In this document: piece after piece, positions 23,834-31,772 of the stretch | How the letters are laid out: every line of letters begins with the position of its first letter | Position numbering within the stretch: position 1 is the stretch's first letter | NCBI GenBank assembly: GCA_900696535.1 | Contig: CAADGM010000245.1 | Coordinates: forward strand, 1 to 34,001 | Length of the DNA stretch: 34,001 nucleotides | Direction: 5' to 3' | DNA from: an uncultured Planctomycetota bacterium | Lineage (GTDB): Bacteria > Planctomycetota > Phycisphaerae > UBA1845 > Fen-1342 | Position numbers and translations under genes: made by a program | Notes under the pieces: generated by a model | The model's input: only the letters and a program-made list of their open reading frames with translations | Databases searched by the model: none | What the model was told of the DNA's origin: nothing

Positions 23834-25291
23834 ATGCCCGGACTGCTTGCGGAGACTTCCCGGTACGTGCCCAGCGTGCTGTGGGTCTGGCCGTTCGCCG
23901 CCATGCTGCTGGCAATCGCGCTGCTGCCGCTTGTTCGTGGCGTGGCGCATTGGTGGGAGCGCAATACCAGCAAGCTCATGGTCGCCGTCGCGCTGTCACT
24001 GGTCACACTGGGCTACTACTACTTCCGCAACACCGGGCTCGAGCTGCACGTGGTCTCGCCGCCGGCATCGAAGGACGCGGCGGCACCCGGCGGAGCCGAG
24101 GCCCACGCCGACCGGCCGCACGTGTCGGCACCCGGCCTGGAGACGGTTGTCGCGGTGCTTCGCTACGCCGTGGTCGACGAGTACATCCCGTTCATCACGC
24201 TGCTGTTCGCGCTCTACGCGATCGCGGGCGGCATCCTGGTCCAGGGCGACATACGGGCGACGCCATTTGTCAACACCGCGTTGATGGCGATCGGTGCACC
24301 GCTGGCCAGCCTGATCGGGACGACCGGGGCATCCATGGTCCTGATCCGGCTGCTGCTGCGCACGAACGCGGAGCGCCGCTACCGTGTGCATACGGTCGTG
24401 TTCTTCATCTTCATCGTGTCGAACTGCGGGGGGCTGCTGCTGCCGACCGGCGACCCGCCGCTGTTCCTGGGATACCTGATGGGAGTGCCGTTCCCGTGGA
24501 CGCTCCAGCTCTGGCCGGAATGGCTGTTTATGGTCGGCGCCCTGCTGGCGATCTACTTCGTCTGGGACTCGTGGGCCTACAGCCACGAGCCGCCCGAGCG
24601 GATCGCGCTGGACTACCAGCGGCAGGCGCCGGTGCGCGCGGCGGGGCTGGTCAACGTCATCTGGCTCCTGCTGGTCGTGCTGGCGATCGCGGTGCTGGAC
24701 CCGCACAAGGCGGTCCCGGGGACGGACTGGAAGCCCTGGCCGCACCTGCGGGAGGCCGTGCAGCTCGTGCTCGTGGCGTTGTCGCTGGCAACCACGCCGC
24801 GCGGCCTGCGGCAGGCCAACGGCTTCAACTACGTCGCGATTGGCGAGGTGGCGTGCCTGTTTCTCGGCATCTTCATCACGATGCAGGTGCCCATCGAGCT
24901 GCTACGGATCAAGGGGCCGGAGCTGGAGTTGACGCACGACTGGCAGTACTTCTGGGCCAGCGGCCTGCTCAGCAGCATCCTGGACAACGCCCCGACGTAC
25001 GTGGTTTACTTCACGACCGCCGGCGCGATCCACCCGCCCAACCTGCACTACCTGGCTGGCGTGGAAACGGCGACCGGAGAGATTTCGATCGAGCTGCTGA
25101 CGGCCCTGAGCTGCGGCGCCGTATTCATGGGCGCCAACACCTACATCGGCAACGGCCCCAACTTCATGGTCAAGAGCATCGCCGAGCAGGCGGGCGTCAA
25201 AATGCCCAGCTTCTTCGGCTACGTCGGATACGCTGTGCTCGTGCTCTTCCCGCTCTACATCGTGATGACGATCCTGTTCTTCCACACCTGA
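23834..25291 (+). CDS. NhaD-like sodium/proton antiporter or ion-transporter-superfamily permease
   Basis: A 485-aa inner-membrane protein with about 12 hydrophobic segments. Family landmarks are the reentrant-loop-like stretches of the ion transporter superfamily: LLLPTGDPPLFLGYLMGVPF in the first half, SSILDNAPTYVVYF, and FMGANTYIGNGPNFMVKSI in the second. NhaD antiporters and related anion permeases share these, and NhaD usually shows the same TGDPP and NAP...GN.PN pattern, so sodium/proton exchange is the best guess. The substrate is not proven. A non-membrane insert (about residues 75-105, Ala/His/Pro-rich) lies between helices 2 and 3. The ATG at 23834 with AGGAAA upstream is chosen over a GTG at 23807. 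It converges with the next gene with only 15 bp between stops. Confidence 0.8.
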   Translation: MPGLLAETSRYVPSVLWVWPFAAMLLAIALLPLVRGVAHWWERNTSKLMVAVALSLVTLGYYYFRNTGLELHVVSPPASKDAAAPGGAEAHADRPHVSAPGLETVVAVLRYAVVDEYIPFITLLFALYAIAGGILVQGDIRATPFVNTALMAIGAPLASLIGTTGASMVLIRLLLRTNAERRYRVHTVVFFIFIVSNCGGLLLPTGDPPLFLGYLMGVPFPWTLQLWPEWLFMVGALLAIYFVWDSWAYSHEPPERIALDYQRQAPVRAAGLVNVIWLLLVVLAIAVLDPHKAVPGTDWKPWPHLREAVQLVLVALSLATTPRGLRQANGFNYVAIGEVACLFLGIFITMQVPIELLRIKGPELELTHDWQYFWASGLLSSILDNAPTYVVYFTTAGAIHPPNLHYLAGVETATGEISIELLTALSCGAVFMGANTYIGNGPNFMVKSIAEQAGVKMPSFFGYVGYAVLVLFPLYIVMTILFFHT

Positions 25292-25306
25292 CGCGGCGGT
25301 GCCGGG

Positions 25307-27571
25307 TCAGTGCGACTCGCCCGGCCCGTTGGCCGGCTGCGTGGCCGGCTGCGTGGCCGGTACCTCGTCCGCCGGGGAGAGGTCGAATACCAGGATCGCG
25401 TGGCCGTCGAGCTCGAAGTACTCGACCACGATCGCGGTAGGCTTGGTGGACGGCTGCTCGAAGTAGGCTTCGTCCACCGTTGTGCCGTGCTGCGTCCAGT
25501 TATCGAGCACCGGCTTGCCGTCGACGATCACGCGAACGCCGTCGTCGCTGAGAGTCGACACCTTCCAGCGCCCCTTCGGCAGTGTCCGCGTCGTGCGGGC
25601 CCACACGCCGAACCGGTCGCGCTGCGTGGCCATGTCGGCGGGCAGACCCAGCTCCGTGACGTCCTGCGGCCGGCGGTAGGCGAAGGGGAAGACGAGCGAG
25701 CGCTGCTTGATGGTGACCGCTTGGGGGGACTTGGCCTCGCGGCGCCAGGCCATCACATCCTCGCGCGGGTCATTCTGCCAAGGGAAGACGGTCACGTCCC
25801 AGTCAGCCACGACGAGCGTCGATTCCTGCCTCAGGCCCAGCGAGGGGTCACCCAGCACAAGCGTGTAGGGATAGACGCCCGGGCGGTGGGCGCTGATGAC
25901 GAGCGTCCCCACGCCGCTGCCATCGCGGTTGACCGTCAGTGCGGTGGACACGTTGCCACGGACGATGCGCGGCGACGAATCCGGCGGGAGGCCGCCGACG
26001 TCGTAGGTGTGCACACCCCCGGACCGGTCGCGCAAGCGCATCATGGGCGAGACGTGGTCCCACGGACCCCACTCGGTCATGACGATCTTGTCTCGCCCCT
26101 TGAGCTCGGGGCGAGCGCCCACGGGCCGCCGCTGACCGAGCGCCTGAAAAGCGGGCGGCTCCAGGTTTGGCGGAGGCAGGTTGGGGTCGTGGGTCAGCCG
26201 GGCGTCGTCGCGCGCGTCGATGCGCGCCAGGGCACGCTCCAGGTCGTTCTGTCCGACCGTCGCATCGCTCGGTCCGCGAAGCTGAACGGCCAGCATGTCG
26301 CCGAAGAACGTGTTGCCAACGACAAGGTTGTCCGTCGAGTCGGCCCCGTTGGCCTTCACCCAGGGCCGCTCGAACAGGGCGCCGTCATCGTCCCACCACA
26401 GGTGCACCCCCGCGGCGTTGTTGCGAAAGCGATTACCGATGATTCGGTTTCCACGACCGTGCTCGATGTTCACGCCGCCGCGCTCGAAGCCGTAGCCGGC
26501 AGCTCCATTGAGCTCGAACTCGTTCTCGTCGATGGTCGTGTCCTGGGAGTAGCCCGCCCAGATGCCGCAGATCGCATTGTCGCGGAATGTGTTGTTATGG
26601 ATGCGGTTGCCGAAGGAGAAGGTCAGCTCGAGCCCGTGCGCGGCCGCGGAGGAAAAGTCGTTGCCGACGAAGACGTTGTCGTTGCAGCCGCGTCGGCGGT
26701 AGTCGAAGTCGCCAGCCGGTGCGGGCGCCTCGCCCAGCGCCTCCTTGCCCGCGAAACCGAAGAAGCCGTCGCCGCCGTGAGTGGCCGAGTTCTCGGCGAA
26801 GACGTTCTGTGAGCACTGCTCGAAGGCCAGGATGCCGGCCGAGTCCTGCCCGCGGTTGTAGACCTCGTGGCTGTAGCCGCGCACGCAGAAGTCAACCGCG
26901 TTTCGCGAGATGATGTTGCGGCTCGAGCGCCACAGGGCGATGCCCCACCCGGAGAGAAACGAGAAGTCGTTGTCGAAGATGCGCGACTGCTCGACGCGAT
27001 CCAGGCAGAGGCCGTTCTGCGCGTCGCGGGCCTTGCACAGGCGGACGGTCACGTCGCGCGAATCCTCGATGTAGATGCCGGCCCCGTAGCGCTCCAGCCA
27101 CTCGTTGGCGTCGTTCGCGTGCGGCCAGAGCCAGTCCCGCGCGTCCTCGGCCAGCGGCGTTGAGCGCAGGCGGTCGCGGCGGATGCCCGAGACGTTGAGG
27201 TGCTCGAGCACCAGCCCGTCGGTCCGCGTGGCCCACAGCCCGCAGCGAAAGCCCGTGATGACGGCGTCGCGAACCGTCACGCCGGCGTGCCCGTCGATGC
27301 GCATGCCGATGCCGTCGTACGTGTCGGGAGCCACGTCGGGCCCGGCACCGCGGAGAACGCTGCCCGACTCGAAGACCAGCGTGAGGTTCGGCGCACCAAC
27401 CTGGATCACGCCGTCGCCATTGACGTCCGCGATGACCAGGCCGCGCGGGATGGCGATGCGGCACGACTCGCGAATGACCACGTCATCGCGATCGACGGTG
27501 ACGACCGGAAGGTCGGACGGCTGGGTGGCCGCGGGGGCCAGGGCAACAAGAAGCAGAGCGGTAGTCATCAT
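25307..27571 (-). CDS. Secreted parallel beta-helix protein with PA14-like C-terminus
   Basis: A 754-aa exported protein. After a hydrophobic leader (MMTTALLLVALAPAATQ) comes an EF-hand-like IADVNGDG. About 400 residues of right-handed beta-helix repeats follow, rich in N-x-(I/V/F)-x-x-N turns, such as NRIHNNTFRDNAICGIWAG, DENEFELNGAAGYGFERGG and NRIIGNRFRNNAAGVHLWW. This resembles NosD/polysaccharide-lyase-type folds. Residues near 600-720 look like a PA14 domain (WKVSTLSDDGVRVIVDGK, later VVEYFELDGHAILVF), usually carbohydrate-binding. The end carries an ATQP tandem. No catalytic residues could be assigned; polysaccharide binding or cleavage is inference. ATG at 27571 is used; a GTG at 27652 would add an Arg-rich n-region of 27 residues and overlap the upstream gene end, and is a real alternative. 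Confidence 0.8.
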   Translation of the reverse strand: MMTTALLLVALAPAATQPSDLPVVTVDRDDVVIRESCRIAIPRGLVIADVNGDGVIQVGAPNLTLVFESGSVLRGAGPDVAPDTYDGIGMRIDGHAGVTVRDAVITGFRCGLWATRTDGLVLEHLNVSGIRRDRLRSTPLAEDARDWLWPHANDANEWLERYGAGIYIEDSRDVTVRLCKARDAQNGLCLDRVEQSRIFDNDFSFLSGWGIALWRSSRNIISRNAVDFCVRGYSHEVYNRGQDSAGILAFEQCSQNVFAENSATHGGDGFFGFAGKEALGEAPAPAGDFDYRRRGCNDNVFVGNDFSSAAAHGLELTFSFGNRIHNNTFRDNAICGIWAGYSQDTTIDENEFELNGAAGYGFERGGVNIEHGRGNRIIGNRFRNNAAGVHLWWDDDGALFERPWVKANGADSTDNLVVGNTFFGDMLAVQLRGPSDATVGQNDLERALARIDARDDARLTHDPNLPPPNLEPPAFQALGQRRPVGARPELKGRDKIVMTEWGPWDHVSPMMRLRDRSGGVHTYDVGGLPPDSSPRIVRGNVSTALTVNRDGSGVGTLVISAHRPGVYPYTLVLGDPSLGLRQESTLVVADWDVTVFPWQNDPREDVMAWRREAKSPQAVTIKQRSLVFPFAYRRPQDVTELGLPADMATQRDRFGVWARTTRTLPKGRWKVSTLSDDGVRVIVDGKPVLDNWTQHGTTVDEAYFEQPSTKPTAIVVEYFELDGHAILVFDLSPADEVPATQPATQPANGPGESH

Positions 27572-27639
27572 GGTCGCAACCCTGTAAGAGCGTCGGGCAC
27601 CTGACGAGTGCGGATGGCGGCGGCCACGGGGCGAGTGAG

Positions 27640-28776
27640 CTACTTCGGCCACTCGGCCCGGGTGAACTTGCCGTTTCGCGAGATGATCTTGCCGTCGGCC
27701 TCGATCGTGCCGCCCTGGCGCAGGTCGCAGACCATGTCCCAGTGCAGGGCGCTCTCGTTCGTGCCGCCGGTCGCCGGGTAGGCGGCGCCGACCGCCATGT
27801 GGACGGTGCCGCCGATCTTCTCGTCGAAGAGCGTATTTCGCGTGAAATTGCGGATGTCGTAGTTCGTGCCGATGGCGACCTCGCCGAGGATGCGTGCGCC
27901 CTTGTCCTGGTCAAGCATCTTCAGCAGGAACGCCTCATTCTTGCTGGCCGAAGCCTCGACCACGCGGCCGGCCCGGAAGACGAGCCGCACGTCGAGCACT
28001 TCCCGGCCGCCCGTGACGGCGGGGAAGTCAAACTGAACCACGCCCTCGGTAGCGTCCTCGATCGGCCCAGTGAACACTTCCCCGTCGGGGAAGTTGCTCT
28101 CACCCTGGCAGTTGATCCACTTGCGACCCGCGATGCCGAAGCGGATGTCGGTACCCCGGGGCGTGCGGTAGCGCAGCTCGCTGCACTTGTTCAGATGGTC
28201 GGCCAGGCGCTGCTGGGCGACGCCGACCTTCTTCCAAGCCGCCACCGGGTCCGGCTGGTGCAGCTTGCCCGCGCGAAAGACGAAGTCGGCATACTCGGCC
28301 AGGGACATCTCGGCGTCCTGGGCGGCGGCGTTGGTCGGGTACTGCGTTCCCACCCAGCGCAGCCGGCGGGGATCCTTGGGCGGCAGTCCTTCGCGCTTGA
28401 GAAACGTCTTGAGCCAGGGCTTGCGGGCGAGGCTGGCGAGCTGCTGGCGCTTTGGGTCGACGCTGGTCAGCGCGCGCGTGTTCTCCTCGCCCCACAGCGA
28501 GATGTAGACGTTGCATGCGCTGATGACGTGCTTGTCGAAAGGTGAGCAGAAGCGGAGCTGCGTGTCGCTCCCGTGCCGCACGTGCAATTCCTTGCAGTGC
28601 TCGCTGACCAGTCTTACCCACGGGTGCCCGCCCGCCCGCAGCACCTCCCGGTAGACCGCCGCGACCGCCGGCTCGCAGCAGGCCGCCCCGGTGATGACCA
28701 CGAGTTCGTCGCGGCGCACTCTCGTGCTGTAGTGAACGAGGACCTTTGCAAGCTGATCGAGACGCTGGTCGTGCAT
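27640..28776 (-). CDS. M29-family metallo-aminopeptidase
   Basis: A 378-aa cytosolic metallopeptidase of family M29 (thermophilic aminopeptidase, AmpS/PepS type), which removes N-terminal amino acids using a two-metal centre. The signatures lie in the second half: GESNFPDGEVFTGPIED, GARILGEVAIGTNYDI, FDEKIGGTVHMAVGAAYP and ALHWDMVCDLR. They supply the Glu, Glu, His, Tyr, His and Asp ligands and catalytic residues known for the family. Length is slightly below the usual 400-410 aa. The ATG at 28776 has AAAGGAA upstream. The downstream beta-helix gene starts 68 bases after its stop, so the two may be co-transcribed. It diverges from the 28999 gene across 222 bp. Confidence 0.9.
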   Translation of the reverse strand: MHDQRLDQLAKVLVHYSTRVRRDELVVITGAACCEPAVAAVYREVLRAGGHPWVRLVSEHCKELHVRHGSDTQLRFCSPFDKHVISACNVYISLWGEENTRALTSVDPKRQQLASLARKPWLKTFLKREGLPPKDPRRLRWVGTQYPTNAAAQDAEMSLAEYADFVFRAGKLHQPDPVAAWKKVGVAQQRLADHLNKCSELRYRTPRGTDIRFGIAGRKWINCQGESNFPDGEVFTGPIEDATEGVVQFDFPAVTGGREVLDVRLVFRAGRVVEASASKNEAFLLKMLDQDKGARILGEVAIGTNYDIRNFTRNTLFDEKIGGTVHMAVGAAYPATGGTNESALHWDMVCDLRQGGTIEADGKIISRNGKFTRAEWPK

Positions 28777-28998
28777 TCAGGCGTTCCTTTCGCTCCCTGG
28801 CCGCGGAGCATCGTACCCGTCTGGCGACTTGGCCGCACCCGCGGCGCGTCACTCCGCGCATCGCCCCCTCGCGAGCCCGAGCGAGCCGTCTCGGACCGTC
28901 GTGGAAGCGCTGCAAGGAGTTGTCCGCCTCGCGTGTCGCGGTTGGGCCGGCCGCGTACGATACGCGGCATCAGTCAACTTGGCTGAGCGGGAGAGTCC

Positions 28999-29859
28999 AT
29001 GCCAGCAATCGAGTTCACGTCGCGGCTCAAGCAGGCACTGCTCTGGGCGCTGATCGCGTCGCTTTCGGTCGCGGCGCTGATGGGGATTCTCGCATTCATC
29101 GCGGGCGAGCAGCTCGGGTTGGCCGACTTCCGGCTGCACGGAACGAACCTGGCCTTCGCGTTCGCCGCCCTGACGTCGCTGGCGTGCGCCCTGGCGCTGG
29201 AGCGCGGCCGCTCGCGCTGGGTGTGCCGGGTGGGGTTGGTGGCGTCGGCGGCGACGTTCACCCTGAACGTGACGCTGATCTGGCAACCGTACCTGGGCGA
29301 CCTCACTGACTTCCTGGCCCGGGCCGCGGCGGTGGGGGCCACGTGGGCCGTGTACTGCCCGCACTTCGCTTTGCTGGGCTTTGCGCGGCCGGGCCGGGCC
29401 CTGACCTGGGTACTGCCGGCGACGCGCGGGTCGGCGACCCTGCTCGCCGTGCTGATCATGTACGTCATTGTCATCGATCCGTGGGAGGACGAGATGATAT
29501 TCCGAACGATCGGCGCCGTGGCAACGCTGACGCTGCTGGGCACGATCACACTTCCGGCCCTGCACTGGATCGGCATGATGCAGAAGCGCAGCGAGGTCGC
29601 CACGACGGCCCTTGAGGTGCAACTCACCTGCCCGCGCTGCGGCGACGCGGCCGTCCGGCCGGCGGGGCGCTCGGCCTGCGGCAAGTGCGGGCTGTGCATC
29701 CGCTTGGAGATCGAGGAAGAGCGCTGCCCGAAGTGCAACTACGTGCTCTACCAGCTCACGTCGGATCGCTGCCCCGAATGCGGGGCACCGGTGTTCGACC
29801 GGCCGCGGCCGGCTGCCCCGGCCGCCGGCGGACCGGAAGGCGGGGCCAGCGCGGGTTGA
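28999..29859 (+). CDS. Membrane protein with C-terminal double zinc ribbon, unknown function
   Basis: A 286-aa protein not recognised beyond its layout. About six hydrophobic segments fill residues 12-195. A cytosolic or periplasmic tail then carries four CxxC pairs: Cys211/214 (CPRCG), Cys227/230 (CGKCG), Cys243/246 (CPKCN) and Cys258/261 (CPECG), enough for two zinc ribbons. The tail ends in a Pro/Ala/Gly-rich stretch. The protein at 20192 has the reverse order (ribbon first, membrane part second), so they are not simple paralogues. The ATG at 28999 has GGGAGA eight bases before it. It converges with the diguanylate cyclase/phosphodiesterase gene, with 11 bp between stops. Confidence 0.78.
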   Translation: MPAIEFTSRLKQALLWALIASLSVAALMGILAFIAGEQLGLADFRLHGTNLAFAFAALTSLACALALERGRSRWVCRVGLVASAATFTLNVTLIWQPYLGDLTDFLARAAAVGATWAVYCPHFALLGFARPGRALTWVLPATRGSATLLAVLIMYVIVIDPWEDEMIFRTIGAVATLTLLGTITLPALHWIGMMQKRSEVATTALEVQLTCPRCGDAAVRPAGRSACGKCGLCIRLEIEEERCPKCNYVLYQLTSDRCPECGAPVFDRPRPAAPAAGGPEGGASAG

Positions 29860-29870
29860 AGCCGCGGGGC

Positions 29871-31772
29871 TCAGTGGCCCGCGACGACGAGCTTCGGTTC
29901 GGCCACAAGGTGCTCGACGTCCCCGGCCGCCGAGGGCTTGCCGAAGAGGTAGCCCTGCGCGAAGTCGATGTCGAGCTCCCGCAGCAGGGCGAACTGCTCG
30001 GTCGTCTCGACACCCTCGGCGATGACCTGGAGGTTGAAGGCCCGGGCGATCTGCACGATCGACCGCAGCACGACGGTGTGGGCGCCGCGGCGGCAGATGT
30101 CCTGGATGAACGCGCGATCGATCTTCAGTCCGCTCAGCGGAAGCTGGTACAGGCAGCTCAGGGAGGAGTAGCCCGTCCCGAAGTCGTCCAGGTGCAGCCA
30201 GACGCCGAGTTCCTTGAGCTGCTCAAACACCGCCAGGGCGGCGTCCTTGTCGTCAATAACCGTGCTCTCGGTGATCTCGAGGATGAGTGAGCCGGGCGGC
30301 AAATCGGCGTCCCGGAGCGTCTGGGCGATCTTGCTCACCAGGTCGGGGTCGATGAGCTGCTTGCGCGACAGGTTTACGCTCATGAGGAGCTGCTCTGCGC
30401 CGCCGCCCCGCGCGTGCCAGGCTCGAAGCTGCCGGCACGCGATGCGAAGCAGGCTGATGCTGAGCGGCTGAATGAGCCCGGTATCCTCGGCGACGGCGAT
30501 CAGCTCGGCTGCCGGCACCGGTCCCTGCGTGGGATGAGACCAGCGAACCAGCGCCTCGAAGCCCGACAGGCTACCGTCGCCCAGGCGCACGATGGGCTGG
30601 TAGTGCAGGCCCAGTCCGTCTTCGCGCACCGCCTTGCGCAGCTCGGTCTCGAGCGACAGGCGCGCCATGACCTGCTCGTGCATGTGGCGGTCGAACATGA
30701 CGTACCGGTTCCGGCCGCCGGCCTTGGCCCGGTACATGGCAGTGTCGGCGTCGCGGAGCATGTCACCGGCGCGCTCGTAGTTACGGTCACTGGTGGCGAT
30801 CCCGATGCTCGCGGTGGCATGGAGCTTCTGGCCCTCGATCTCGTGCGGCTCCGTGAGCACGTCGAGCAGGCGCTCGGCGACGCGGGCCGCGTCGTGCTCC
30901 TCGCGGAGGTCGTCGAGGAGAATGACGAACTCGTCGCCGCCCAGCCGCGAGGGCGTGCTCTGGTGGCAGATGCGATCGCTGGCCCGCAGGCTGTTGCGCA
31001 GCCGGTCGCTGATCTCGATCAGCAGCAGGTCGCCGGTCTCGTGTCCCAGGCTGTCGTTGATCAGCTTGAAGCGGTCGAAATCCAGGAAGAGCACGGCGAA
31101 CTTGTAGTTCGGGTTTCGCTTGCGGCGCTGGATGCAGGTCTCGAGGTGCGTGACGATCAGCGTCCGGTTGGGCAGCCCGGTCAGCCGGTCGTGGAGCATG
31201 GCGTGCTCAATCTCGGCCGTGCGGGTCTGGACCATCCGCTCGAGCTCGTCGAGCTTGAGAGCCGCGGCCCGCTGGGCCTGCCACTTCTCGCTCAGGGCCG
31301 TGGCGAGCTGGAGGATCTCGACGGGGTCGAAGGGTTTCTTGAGCATCAGCAGCCGGTCGCTCACACCGAGTTCGTCTGTGATCTGCTCGAGCGAGTAGTC
31401 CGAGTGCGCGGTGCAGATGACGGTCTGCACGGCGGCGTCGGCGCGCCAGAGATGCTTGATGGTCGTCAACCCATCCCAGCCGGGCGGCATGCGCATGTCG
31501 ACAAAGGCGACCTGGTAGGGCTCGCCCTGCTCCAGTGCCGCACGTGCCTTCTCGACTCCCGCCTGGCCCTGGAGCGCCGCGTCCAGTTGGAACTCGGGGC
31601 GCGCCTCAGCCGCTGGAGTGGTCGCGGCGGTCCCGAACAGGGCAGCCTTCGCGGCGGAGAGCGCGGGCGAGCGTGCGGGCGGGGCGAGGATCTTGCGGAA
31701 GTCCTCGTGGATGGACTCGTTGTCGTCGATGACCAGGATGCGCCGGGGTACCGGGGTGTCGGCGGTGTTCAT
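29871..31772 (-). CDS. Response regulator with REC, GGDEF and EAL domains
   Basis: A 633-aa cytosolic regulator of cyclic-di-GMP. REC domain: acidic pair in VIDDNES (16-17), phospho-acceptor Asp92 in AFVDMRMPPGWDG, Lys145/146. An Ala-rich insert of about 35 residues lies between helix 1 and strand 2 of REC. A linker helix leads to GGDEF (RLGGDEFVILLDD near 277-288, motif intact) and then EAL (GFEALVRW at 404-411). EAL catalytic residues are present: Asn in MSVNLSR, EITES, LDDFGTGYSS, KIDRAF, IAEGVET and QGYLFGKP. Both synthesis and breakdown activities are thus possible. An RASD at 263-266 resembles the inhibitory RxxD site but sits 11 residues before GGDEF instead of five. It starts within the kinase stop (ATGA overlap), so the kinase is its likely partner. 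Confidence 0.95.
   Translation of the reverse strand: MNTADTPVPRRILVIDDNESIHEDFRKILAPPARSPALSAAKAALFGTAATTPAAEARPEFQLDAALQGQAGVEKARAALEQGEPYQVAFVDMRMPPGWDGLTTIKHLWRADAAVQTVICTAHSDYSLEQITDELGVSDRLLMLKKPFDPVEILQLATALSEKWQAQRAAALKLDELERMVQTRTAEIEHAMLHDRLTGLPNRTLIVTHLETCIQRRKRNPNYKFAVLFLDFDRFKLINDSLGHETGDLLLIEISDRLRNSLRASDRICHQSTPSRLGGDEFVILLDDLREEHDAARVAERLLDVLTEPHEIEGQKLHATASIGIATSDRNYERAGDMLRDADTAMYRAKAGGRNRYVMFDRHMHEQVMARLSLETELRKAVREDGLGLHYQPIVRLGDGSLSGFEALVRWSHPTQGPVPAAELIAVAEDTGLIQPLSISLLRIACRQLRAWHARGGGAEQLLMSVNLSRKQLIDPDLVSKIAQTLRDADLPPGSLILEITESTVIDDKDAALAVFEQLKELGVWLHLDDFGTGYSSLSCLYQLPLSGLKIDRAFIQDICRRGAHTVVLRSIVQIARAFNLQVIAEGVETTEQFALLRELDIDFAQGYLFGKPSAAGDVEHLVAEPKLVVAGH

Noticed and set aside
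25331-25363. Short tandem repeat at the 3' end of the beta-helix gene as a variable locus
   Set aside because: It is only two to three copies of a 12-base unit encoding ATQP and stays in frame, so it is more likely a simple C-terminal linker.
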